Source of the DNA: a virus
Reading direction: 5' to 3' (one strand)
Virus record (IMG/VR): IMGVR_UViG_3300033144_005375
Span: 1-64,000 of that record
Length of the DNA stretch: 64,000 nucleotides
Below are positions 25,473 through 32,879 of the stretch, one piece after another. Within the stretch, counting starts at the first letter, position 1. Each line of letters begins with the position of its first letter. The position numbers and the translations under genes are program-made. Below the pieces are notes generated by a model. The model was not told the origin of the DNA. It did no database searches and saw only the letters and a program-made list of their open reading frames with translations.

Positions 25473-25880
25473 TCATGAAGACGCGGGAGCGCCTCCTTGA
25501 GTCTGACCCGCCTGGGGCGGGTTGACCAGTCGAACGGTTCCGTCTTGCAACGCAACCCATTGGGTTCCACCTTCCAAACCGAAACGCTTGGAGATGGCGT
25601 TGATGTGTCCTTGACCCTGCTCGTCGAGTTCGTCAAGTTTCGCGATGACGCGCATCTTGAGAACCTCGTGCTCACCGACCTTGGCGAGGAGCTGTTGGGA
25701 CTGCTGCTTGATCGACATCAGCGCCTGTTGCTCTTCGGGGGTCAGCTTGCCCAGAACTCCGGGCATCTGGGCTTGCGCCTCAGCCGCCGGGGTTTCAGGA
25801 GTCTCCGCAGCCGCTGCCTCGGGAGCAGGGGTCTGGGGGGCGGGATCGGTGTTGGAAGTGGTGTCTTGTTCTGTTTCCAT
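25473..25880 (-). CDS. Small virion-associated or assembly protein with PE/PA linker
   Basis: 135 residues from the ATG at 25880 (GGAG seven bases upstream; a GTG at 25895 is less good). The first 45 residues are disordered and rich in Pro, Ala, Glu and Thr. The remainder is helical (TPEEQQALMSIKQQSQQLL, VIAKLDELDEQGQGHINA) and ends with a short ALQDGTVRLVNPP strand. The helical core resembles a coiled-coil oligomer. No family is recognised. Confidence 0.6.
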   Translation of the reverse strand: METEQDTTSNTDPAPQTPAPEAAAAETPETPAAEAQAQMPGVLGKLTPEEQQALMSIKQQSQQLLAKVGEHEVLKMRVIAKLDELDEQGQGHINAISKRFGLEGGTQWVALQDGTVRLVNPPQAGQTQGGAPASS

Positions 25881-25904
25881 TTGAGTCTCCGGCACGTTCG
25901 TACT

Positions 25905-26144
25905 CTACCCACGCCCCATAACTTTGGCGGCTTCGTCTTCGAGCAGGATCCGACGATGGGCCCGAAGATCCGACAAGAAACTGTCGAAGTGGGTGCCCAC
26001 CCGGTCGCCCAGGGTGAGGGTCCGAGCGTGTTTGACTACACTGGGGAATTTCTCGAAAGACCAGAACACGTTGCCGTCCTGGTCGGTGTACTGGTACATG
26101 CGGAGCCCCTTCGTCGAGGATCCTTCTTTCGTGGAATCCGTCAT
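25905..26144 (-). CDS. Small hypothetical protein
   Basis: 79 residues (MYQYTDQDGNVFWSFEKFPS in the first half). The start overlaps the stop of the lipoprotein gene by ATGA. The first half looks like a small beta hairpin (YQYTDQDGNVFWSF) and the second is helical (FDSFLSDLRAHRRILLEDEA). No function recognised. Confidence 0.6.
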   Translation of the reverse strand: MTDSTKEGSSTKGLRMYQYTDQDGNVFWSFEKFPSVVKHARTLTLGDRVGTHFDSFLSDLRAHRRILLEDEAAKVMGRG

Positions 26145-26749
26145 GGTCTTCCACCCTTCTTGGCCTGCGCTTCTTCTCTCTTTTCGTCTTGAAGCTGTTC
26201 GATCATCTCGTCGAGGTCGTCCTCGGTTTTGTCCATCTGGGCGATCTGCTGTTCGATCAAGTCATACGCAGCGTCCGCAACCTGCTCGGGCTTGTGCGCC
26301 TTCTGGGCTTTGGCCATAGCAGCCAAAGACCGCTCGTCAAGGATCTTGGACACCTTTCGCTTGTCGAGGCACTTGCCTTCAAAACGCATGGAACCGAGGT
26401 AACAACCGTCTTTCTGCTTCCTCTTTTTTTTCTTCTTTGACGCAGTTGGGAGCGGCTCTTCACCAGTAGTCGTTGCCTCTACGGAGCCACCATCGTCGTC
26501 AGCAGCCTCGGGGAACCCAAAAAGCTCTTCGCCAGACTCCCCACCGGAAGACATACCGGCAAGCCCTGCTCCAGCCTCATCCTCGTACGCGTCTTCCGGC
26601 TTGTCACCGTCGTCCGATGAAGCCACCACAGCCGCTGCAGTCGGCGAGTCTCTCTCATCGACCTTCGTGCTCTGCGACGAAAGGCAGGAAATCAAGAGCA
26701 GCAAAAAGCTACTGCCCACGACGGTCGCGTAGTAGCTTTTTGATCTCAT
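26141..26749 (-). CDS. Lipoprotein, candidate outer-membrane spanin
   Basis: 202 residues from the ATG at 26749 (GAGAAG seven bases upstream). Residues 1-22 form a lipoprotein signal ending in the lipobox LISC, with Leu at +2, which favours outer-membrane sorting in Gram-negatives. The mature part is acidic and disordered to about residue 110, then has a KKKKKRKQKDGC patch and a helical C-terminus (LIEQQIAQMDKTEDDLDEM). The first 41 bases overlap the end of the upstream membrane/coiled-coil gene in another frame, as in Rz/Rz1 pairs. It is longer and less Pro-rich than most o-spanins, so the assignment is tentative. Confidence 0.5.
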   Translation of the reverse strand: MRSKSYYATVVGSSFLLLLISCLSSQSTKVDERDSPTAAAVVASSDDGDKPEDAYEDEAGAGLAGMSSGGESGEELFGFPEAADDDGGSVEATTTGEEPLPTASKKKKKRKQKDGCYLGSMRFEGKCLDKRKVSKILDERSLAAMAKAQKAHKPEQVADAAYDLIEQQIAQMDKTEDDLDEMIEQLQDEKREEAQAKKGGRP

Positions 26750-27014
26750 CAATCTTCTCAACCACGTTGTCGAGCTTGCCCTCGAGTCGTACGAGCGCAA
26801 GCGAGTTGTTCTGGACGGAGTCCGTCACATCGGAGAGTTTCATGAAATCCTCCTGGAGTTCCGTGATGCGCTCGTCCTGGATCGCGTTGTTCACCTCCAG
26901 CGTGCCGCCCCAGATGATCAATGGAATGACAAGTGCCGACAGCACCTTCAAGATGATGTCGAGAAACTTCGCTGCGCCGTCTTTTGACGAACTGGAACTA
27001 GAAGAGGAAGGCAT
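26709..27014 (-). CDS. Single-pass membrane coiled-coil protein, candidate inner-membrane spanin or holin accessory
   Basis: 101 residues. A serine run at the N-terminus is followed by one hydrophobic segment (about 17-36, ILKVLSALVIPLIIWGG) and then a coiled coil to the end (ITELQEDFMKLSDV, ALVRLEGKLDNVVEKIDEIK). This N-terminal anchor plus periplasmic coiled coil is the i-spanin design, and a lipoprotein gene starts within its 3' end. A palindromic CTATAG at 27045-27050 lies 31 bases upstream of the ATG. An alternative is an XhlA-like holin helper, although those place the membrane segment at the C-terminus. Confidence 0.5.
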   Translation of the reverse strand: MPSSSSSSSSKDGAAKFLDIILKVLSALVIPLIIWGGTLEVNNAIQDERITELQEDFMKLSDVTDSVQNNSLALVRLEGKLDNVVEKIDEIKKLLRDRRGQ

Positions 27015-27054
27015 GGAGAACCCGTGCTCTGGTAAAGGGGACCCTATAGGGCCT

Positions 27055-27414
27055 CTACCGAGCCTTTAGAATGCTAGCCATCAGGTAGCGCGCAGTGACG
27101 CGTGCCACCTTGTTGAGCTCAAGTTCGTCTCCGTCCGTCTTGACCCAGCCTGACTCCTTGAGCGCGTCCACCGCCTGGCGGAAGAACTCGGGGCCTTCGT
27201 TGTGGAAAGGGTAATGGCGGCTGATGTCGCTGCTCATGGTCTCGAGGTTCACCGTGCCTTGGGCAGGGAGATTCTCGAGATACCGTAGAACGATACTCTG
27301 CGCTTGCTTCATCGAGTCCCCGCCGAAATCGTTGCGGAGATCGGTCCACTCGACGCGACGAGGCTCGAGATCGCCTCTAAGAAATTGCCAGGTTTGTGGT
27401 TCACGAAGTGGCAT
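27055..27414 (-). CDS. Small winged-helix-like hypothetical protein
   Basis: 119 residues from the ATG at 27414 (GGAGACC upstream). The central part is helical (MKQAQSIVLRYLENLPAQG, ISRHYPFHNEGPEFFRQAVD) followed by a short hairpin (SGWVKTDGDELELN), a topology like a winged helix. It may be a small DNA-binding regulator or a virion protein; evidence for either is thin. Confidence 0.5.
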   Translation of the reverse strand: MPLREPQTWQFLRGDLEPRRVEWTDLRNDFGGDSMKQAQSIVLRYLENLPAQGTVNLETMSSDISRHYPFHNEGPEFFRQAVDALKESGWVKTDGDELELNKVARVTARYLMASILKAR

Positions 27415-27488
27415 GGTTGGTCTCCAGTCTGAGGGCCCACTCAAGGGGTTGTGATAGGGGTTTCACCGGCACAGCTCAATACGTGAAA

Positions 27489-27722
27489 TTAGAGGTTTCC
27501 CTCAGCGTGTTTGTAGACGGCATCATGACGTTTGCAGGCCGCATCCAGTTCATCCTTGGCGCCCACATCTGGACCACCATGACCGGGACCGCAATGGTTC
27601 CCGTACCATTGGAAATCAAATCCTTTGGGGACAGCTTCGGTGTAGTCGCACACAAACACACGGACGCTGAACACCACAGCAACTCCGAACGTGGCCCAAA
27701 AAAGCGTCTTGCGACTCCACAC
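27489..27722 (-). CDS. Miniature secreted or membrane-anchored phospholipase A2-like protein
   Basis: 77 residues, GTG start at 27722 with a weak ribosome site. Residues 6-24 form a hydrophobic signal/anchor (TLFWATFGVAVVFSVRVFV). Residues 40-50 read YGNHCGPGHGG, the calcium-binding loop of secreted PLA2 enzymes, and residues 57-70 read DELDAACKRHDAVY, the catalytic helix with the His-Asp pair (H66, D67). C44 and C63 are where the conserved loop-helix disulfide lies. The protein ends seven residues after the helix, so it lacks the second long helix of full-size enzymes. Its place next to the spanin-like pair suggests a role in envelope lysis. Activity is inferred from motifs only. Confidence 0.7.
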   Translation of the reverse strand: MWSRKTLFWATFGVAVVFSVRVFVCDYTEAVPKGFDFQWYGNHCGPGHGGPDVGAKDELDAACKRHDAVYKHAEGNL

Positions 27723-27795
27723 AAGTTTTTCGCTGTTGAAGCCAACTCTTCATCTGACTCCCGCCGCTCCTCGGCTCCTTTTTGACTGATTTTAG

Positions 27796-28434
27796 TCATC
27801 CTTTTGAAAAAATGCTGAAAGACGCGTAGCGAATCTCGGCAGAGGTTGCGGCGGTAACCATCTCCCCCTCGACAAAATATCGCTGAAGATCGAGGACTGG
27901 ATCGGTGTTTGAAATCATCGTGAACGGCACCCAAACGCCCGCAGTGTCGGGCTGCACGAAGTCTGCCGAAAGCGGCACGGTCGGATTGCCGGGCTCGTCG
28001 TCGCCCATCATAAGGCGCAGATTGCAATCGCCGCCCGCTACCTTGATCTCCCCCGTAACGCTACCCACTGCATCCGCCGGATCGTCGAACCAAGTCAAAA
28101 GTCTACTGCGCAAACCGTCCAGGACGACGGTTGTTGTTGTCGTGAGCGTCGCCTCGGTAACAAAGCGAGAAGCCTGAAAAACGAAGGTCAACGGCTTATC
28201 GACTTCGACGAGAACCGGGTCGGGCACCGCGTCTCGGTCGACGTGCCATTGCTTATGGTTAGCCGCGTCAACGTAAGCGGTCCAGGCCGTATCGATCCCA
28301 GCGTAGCCCGTCACGGGCACAGCATGCTCGTTCTCAAATTGTGTCACCGCAGTGGCCACGTCTGCGCGCTTTCGAAATTCCTCTACCCGCACGGTACCTC
28401 CCGCGCCTGCGTCGTTATAGATTGCGACCCACAT
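27796..28434 (-). CDS. Tail fibre or fibre-associated protein
   Basis: 212 residues from the ATG at 28434, which overlaps the previous stop (TGATG). The sequence is beta-rich (EVDKPLTFVFQASRFVTEA, GSVTGEIKVAGGDCNL, TAGVWVPFTMIS) with no membrane segment. It is last in a run of fibre-like genes, where small fibre-tip or fibre chaperone genes are commonly found. No catalytic motif is seen. Confidence 0.5.
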   Translation of the reverse strand: MWVAIYNDAGAGGTVRVEEFRKRADVATAVTQFENEHAVPVTGYAGIDTAWTAYVDAANHKQWHVDRDAVPDPVLVEVDKPLTFVFQASRFVTEATLTTTTTVVLDGLRSRLLTWFDDPADAVGSVTGEIKVAGGDCNLRLMMGDDEPGNPTVPLSADFVQPDTAGVWVPFTMISNTDPVLDLQRYFVEGEMVTAATSAEIRYASFSIFSKG

Positions 28435-29099
28435 CACGAAGGCTCCATGATGAAGTACATTGTGCATTCTCCCGGTTTATCATCATCGTCGTATTCAATT
28501 TCCACGTAATCCCCCGCCACCACACTCACACTGATCGTTTCCACGCCGCCAAAGTTTGCGTTGATGTTGGCGAGCACGACGGTCGCTTCCACGGACCCGT
28601 TGATGTGGACCTTCATTTGGGTCGTACTGGTCGCCTCCTTCGTTTTGTAGACTAACTTAGTCAGCGTCCCGGTGAGCCCGATCGGCTGGCGGGTTTTCGG
28701 CTTTGTGGAATCATCAGCATCGCTTGATTTCCCATTAGCGACTAGAAATTTGGTTGTACTGTCACTTTTGGCTCCAAAGGGACAGCACGCAATGCGGTCA
28801 GTTCCTCCTCCTCCTCCGTTAGCTATCGACGCAGCATCCTCGGGGCTCGGGATGTTTGCAAAAACGTAATCCGTGTCAAACACAAGGATCTCGCCGGTCT
28901 GTGAGCTGGTCAATTCGACGACGACCTCATTGCGCGGGTCACCGATAGATGGCGCGACCGTATTTATGAGGTCGTTCCGCGCGGCGTTTCCAATTCGCAC
29001 GATGATCCCGACCTGCATGCGCCCAAGGTTGTGGGTCACCGTGATGCTACTGACCCCAGAAAAGGTCTGCGAAAACAAAGGATAGAACTGGCCTGCCAT
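28434..29099 (-). CDS. Fibre-like structural protein
   Basis: 221 residues. The N-terminal part (SGVSSITVTHNLGRMQVGII) is a common fibre-end strand motif in phage adhesins (TVTHNLG). A glycine run (GGGGG near residue 95) links to a C-terminal beta domain (KVHINGSVEATVVLANI, VAGDYVEIEYDDDD). It starts one base before the stop of the large beta-helix gene. Likely a short fibre or adapter; the host receptor is unknown. Confidence 0.55.
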   Translation of the reverse strand: MAGQFYPLFSQTFSGVSSITVTHNLGRMQVGIIVRIGNAARNDLINTVAPSIGDPRNEVVVELTSSQTGEILVFDTDYVFANIPSPEDAASIANGGGGGTDRIACCPFGAKSDSTTKFLVANGKSSDADDSTKPKTRQPIGLTGTLTKLVYKTKEATSTTQMKVHINGSVEATVVLANINANFGGVETISVSVVAGDYVEIEYDDDDKPGECTMYFIMEPS

Positions 29100-31655
29100 T
29101 TATAGAGTCCCTCCGTCGCTGAAGGCGACGCCTTCAAGGATCATCGTCCACATCGTTAGATCCTGATTCGGCGTTCCGTCCGAATCTAGCTCGAACCGAA
29201 TCATCACCAGATCGCCGCCGTAATATCCATTAATGTCAAAAGAGCCAAAAACCATTGAAAGAGCAAAATTGCTGGTCGTGGTCGTTCCCGTTAGCGCTGT
29301 CGGGCCAATGGCCTGACCCGCATTTGCGGTCAGCGTGTCGGTGTTGGCGAGCACCCGAGGAATGGGCACGAGTCCGCCTGACGGGTCGGCAACACCTACC
29401 CCTTGCACTTCCACCGGGAGCACAGAAACAGTCCCGGTTGGCGCGGTGGTCACGGGCTGCGAACCCGTAACCGAATACACCGGGGTTATTTTCAAAGGGA
29501 ACGCGGTGCAGAGACCCTCGGGGAGAACCAACTGAGTATATATGGCGTCCCCTGAGCTGTTCATCCGGCTGTTTGGCGCATTCTGCGTCCACCCTGTCGG
29601 CAACCCTCCGCTGCCAACAATGATGTTTCCTGATTGGACGCCGCCGCTCTCACCGAAGACGTTTCCTCCGATGATCAGCGTTTTTCGCCAAAGGGCCAAA
29701 CCTAACGCACGACGACGACCCAATTTGTTGAGTTGGACGTGGCTCGGAGAAAGCCAAACCGTCTCGAAAGTCGGAAGCGTGGTGACCGTGCCGGTGATCC
29801 TCCACCGGACCCAATAGGACGGGCCGATCACAGTGCCAGCCCCGTCCACCGTGGCGAGCCCCCACGTCGTCTCCGTGTCTATTCCGTACTGGAGAAACTC
29901 GCTAGACGCTGCGCGCAGGAATACGTCGCTCGAATAGCGGTAGGTCTCGACCTCTGACGATGCCTGTACACCCACGCCTACCCACGCCGCGCCGTCCCAT
30001 ATCTCGATGGCGTATGTGCCATCGACGCCTGCCGCCACTTGAGCGACCTTGGCGCCCCAGTGTTTCAAGGCTGCGCCGGCCGTTGTCTCGCGCGACGAAG
30101 CGAAGTAGATCGCGTTACCAACTCCGACCCCTTGGAATGTCAGCGTCGAACCCGATCGGCTCTGCGCCGCTGCCGTCTCGTCGGTCTGCGATCCGCCGGT
30201 CACAACTGACCCGACCATCGTCTCGCTGCCGTCCGTCGATATGACTTTTATCCCGTCAGAATAGGACGATCCTTCTCCGACCAGCAGGGCCGACCCGAGT
30301 TCGGGGAATCCCGTCACTAGGTCCGCACCGACAACGCGAGACTCAGCGTCCCGCGTGGACGTGAGCGTCTGGTGGAAAGTGGCGTTTAGCTGCATTGTCC
30401 CGATGGCGGCGGACGGAAAACTAAACAGCGGCTGCACCGTCGTGCCGCTCACCGTAATCGACGTACCTACCCCGGTGAGCGCGGGGTCGACCAGCAGACT
30501 TACGACCGTCGGGTCGATTTTTCCGCCGATCACCGTGACGGCTACGCCGTCCGAGGCAATATGGGCTCCTACGGGAATCCCGAACCAGTTCGGGCTGTAG
30601 ATGATGCAGGTCGATGTTCCTGCTACGTGGATGCAATCACCCACGTTGGAGTTGCCGACGTTATGCGCCTGGCCTTGAAATCGTCCAGTGCCCTCCGTCA
30701 ACGTGACGTTAGCGATCGTGCCCGCCGACTGTGGAACGTGGACATCATCAAGGGCAAGCACTGCCGCGCTCACGCGTAACAGATTCGTCATGCCTCCAAG
30801 CGAGCACCTTATGTTTCCACCTACGACCTTGCCCGTCCCCGTCTTGACGAGGCCATCGCCTGAGCCCGTCGCCCCGTCGCCTCGAAAATCTAGGTTATAC
30901 ACAGTGCCGGTGCCGGCGCTGTGGGCAACGCCTGCCACTGATGCCGTGGTCGGCACCGTGACGGCGAATCCTTGCATGTAGCTGCCATCCAATAGCGTGA
31001 TCACGTGCGAGACCGCAGCGGCATCGCCTAGGGTGGTGACGAGGAAACTACCCTCGCCGATTAGTGACACCCCCACGGGTACTGTGAGGCCGGATTCGGC
31101 ATAGGTCCCAGGCCGCACCATCACCACGTCCCCGGATGTGGATGCCGTGAGAGCTGCGCCGATCGTCAGCCACGGCAGATCGAATCGATCTGATGTGGCC
31201 GTGCCATCGTTGCCAGCCTTGTCGACCCAATTGATCGACGTGGTAGTGATTGCAGGCGGTGGGCCTGCGGGCACCCAAACGGCTGCGCCATTGGTCGCAT
31301 CCACACAGATGTAGGCCGAATCGTTTGTGGTGTCGATCCACATCGACTTTACGCGGTAGCCGGCGTCCGCATCGTCATTGACGGTAGGGGCTGCCGCCGC
31401 CGAATCATTGTCGAGCACGCGGTCATACCCGATGTAAGCCTTGGACTGCTCCTCCGTAAGCACTACGGCGTCCACGGTGAGGGTGATGTCTCCCGCGTCG
31501 ATAAAAGCGTTGAGTTCGGGGTCGTTCACCACGTCATCAACAAGCACGCTGTCCGTTGCCAGAATGCTGCCGCTGGCGGGCACGTCGATCCCAAGCTGTA
31601 CGAGTGGGATGAGCGACGCCGTGGCGTTATCTAGTTGAATAGCTGGGTTCGACAT
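29100..31655 (-). CDS. Large tail fibre/spike with beta-helix region
   Basis: 851 residues. An N-terminal region of about 130 residues (AYICVDATNGAAVWVPAG) is followed by a beta-helix-like segment starting around residue 160 (WLTIGAALTASTSGDVVMVR, then PGTYAESGLTVPVGVSLIGE), the signature opening of pectate-lyase-type tailspike helices. Later beta-rich segments include IYFASSRETTAGAALKHWG and YWVRWRITGTVTTLPTFETV. No catalytic dyad can be placed by eye. It is in the middle of the fibre cluster and is a good candidate for a receptor-binding or glycan-binding spike. Confidence 0.7.
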   Translation of the reverse strand: MSNPAIQLDNATASLIPLVQLGIDVPASGSILATDSVLVDDVVNDPELNAFIDAGDITLTVDAVVLTEEQSKAYIGYDRVLDNDSAAAAPTVNDDADAGYRVKSMWIDTTNDSAYICVDATNGAAVWVPAGPPPAITTTSINWVDKAGNDGTATSDRFDLPWLTIGAALTASTSGDVVMVRPGTYAESGLTVPVGVSLIGEGSFLVTTLGDAAAVSHVITLLDGSYMQGFAVTVPTTASVAGVAHSAGTGTVYNLDFRGDGATGSGDGLVKTGTGKVVGGNIRCSLGGMTNLLRVSAAVLALDDVHVPQSAGTIANVTLTEGTGRFQGQAHNVGNSNVGDCIHVAGTSTCIIYSPNWFGIPVGAHIASDGVAVTVIGGKIDPTVVSLLVDPALTGVGTSITVSGTTVQPLFSFPSAAIGTMQLNATFHQTLTSTRDAESRVVGADLVTGFPELGSALLVGEGSSYSDGIKVISTDGSETMVGSVVTGGSQTDETAAAQSRSGSTLTFQGVGVGNAIYFASSRETTAGAALKHWGAKVAQVAAGVDGTYAIEIWDGAAWVGVGVQASSEVETYRYSSDVFLRAASSEFLQYGIDTETTWGLATVDGAGTVIGPSYWVRWRITGTVTTLPTFETVWLSPSHVQLNKLGRRRALGLALWRKTLIIGGNVFGESGGVQSGNIIVGSGGLPTGWTQNAPNSRMNSSGDAIYTQLVLPEGLCTAFPLKITPVYSVTGSQPVTTAPTGTVSVLPVEVQGVGVADPSGGLVPIPRVLANTDTLTANAGQAIGPTALTGTTTTSNFALSMVFGSFDINGYYGGDLVMIRFELDSDGTPNQDLTMWTMILEGVAFSDGGTL

Positions 31656-31656
31656 A

Positions 31657-32646
31657 TCACGCCCTCCATTTCACACGGGTCCAGACAATCCCGTTGCTCA
31701 ATTGGTTTACTCCGTCATTACGCATCCCCAAAACACCACCCTGACTGAAATCGTCGTTGAGCGTCGTGTCCTGACCAGAGACGGCGGTTGAGGCCACCGA
31801 TGAAATCGTGATGCCGTCTTCAGTTACAGCAAAACTGGCGGCATCCGTGTCCGAACGCGTGTACGCAAGGCTCACCACCGTCCCGTCAAACATAGCCGTG
31901 TATCCACGCGTAGAAGACATACGGAGAGTCCCGACCTGAAAGTAAGACCCGCTGTTGAGACCCCCTTGATCAGAAGCATTGAGAATGCAGGTTTCGACGC
32001 TCAACCATTTTGAGCGGCTGCCGTCGTAACGCATTTCCATTTCAAGGACCGTATTGTAGTAACGGTCTCCTTCCGCCGGGGCTGGAGCTGTTGGATCAGT
32101 TGCAGAATCCGCGTAATGCTTGGGACCGTTGACTTGAACAATGCCGCTGTCCCCTGTCCCGAAACCCGAACCAGGATTGATGACAACATCCCCACCATCG
32201 TTGTTACCGGCAGTGGCATTACCAGCCGTAATGGGGAGGTCACCCCCAGCTCCGGCTCCGTTATCTTCCCCAACGATGGAATCTCCACTGGAAATCTCCG
32301 CGTCCGTCCCCCCAGTTGAATTTCCAATGGCGAGAACAGCGGACCAAGCAGGCGTGGTGCCAGAACTGGTGAGCAACTGGGACCACCCAGTGGTCGTCCC
32401 ATCCGTATTGACCCACGTTTGACCTGTAGACGCCAACGTCCGTTGGTAGATGTCTCCTTCGTTGCCAGCCAGGAGAGCGACGTTAGGATCTGCGGTCCCC
32501 CTCTTGATATTGTCCGCTGTGAGAACACCGCCGGACTGAAGGGTGAGATCGACCGAAATGAACAAGTCATCGGACGACACGTCGATGGTGCGGTTAAGCC
32601 CCAACGTGTCGTCATTGATGACGAGGTTATCGATCTGGTTCGCCAT
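31657..32646 (-). CDS. Tail fibre-like protein
   Basis: 329 residues. The N-terminus (MANQIDNLVINDDTLGLNRT) resembles that of the 960-residue fibre at 32880-35762 (DNLLLLDLTTGLSRT), suggesting a shared attachment segment. The middle has GDIYQRTLAS--TWVNTDG, a motif often seen in phage tail fibre repeats, and glycine-rich stretches. The C-terminus is beta-rich (GGVLGMRNDGVNQLSNGIVW). No enzymatic motif. Confidence 0.6.
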   Translation of the reverse strand: MANQIDNLVINDDTLGLNRTIDVSSDDLFISVDLTLQSGGVLTADNIKRGTADPNVALLAGNEGDIYQRTLASTGQTWVNTDGTTTGWSQLLTSSGTTPAWSAVLAIGNSTGGTDAEISSGDSIVGEDNGAGAGGDLPITAGNATAGNNDGGDVVINPGSGFGTGDSGIVQVNGPKHYADSATDPTAPAPAEGDRYYNTVLEMEMRYDGSRSKWLSVETCILNASDQGGLNSGSYFQVGTLRMSSTRGYTAMFDGTVVSLAYTRSDTDAASFAVTEDGITISSVASTAVSGQDTTLNDDFSQGGVLGMRNDGVNQLSNGIVWTRVKWRA

Positions 32647-32652
32647 TCAGAC

Positions 32653-32868
32653 TCACTTCACCTTGCTTGTTCCTGCAACTTCGACAGCTTTAACTGTCAC
32701 TCCCCAACCCACATCCTTCTGATCCCCACCAAGGTGTTGACCCACCAACGCCCCCAGCCGACGCCGCGAGTAGCGGGCCAACATCCCTGTGATGTTGGCC
32801 TTCTCTTTGGCGGTGAGTTCCGCCTTATCCGGCTCGACTTCAAACTCGACTGTGAGTGTTACTTTCAT
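32653..32868 (-). CDS. Small hypothetical protein between fibre genes
   Basis: 71 residues (MKVTLTVEFEVEPDKAELTA at the start, KAVEVAGTSKVK at the end). Two beta strands flank a helical, basic middle (ANITGMLARYSRRRLGALVG). It is tightly packed between two fibre genes and may be a fibre chaperone or a small capping subunit; that is inference from position. Confidence 0.55.
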   Translation of the reverse strand: MKVTLTVEFEVEPDKAELTAKEKANITGMLARYSRRRLGALVGQHLGGDQKDVGWGVTVKAVEVAGTSKVK

Positions 32869-32879
32869 GGTTCAAACTC

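Noticed and set aside
27476-28027. 183-codon minus-strand frame overlapping the PLA2-like gene
   Set aside because: Different frame, basic/Ser-rich composition and no motif; the overlapping 77-residue PLA2-like and 212-residue fibre frames explain the DNA better.
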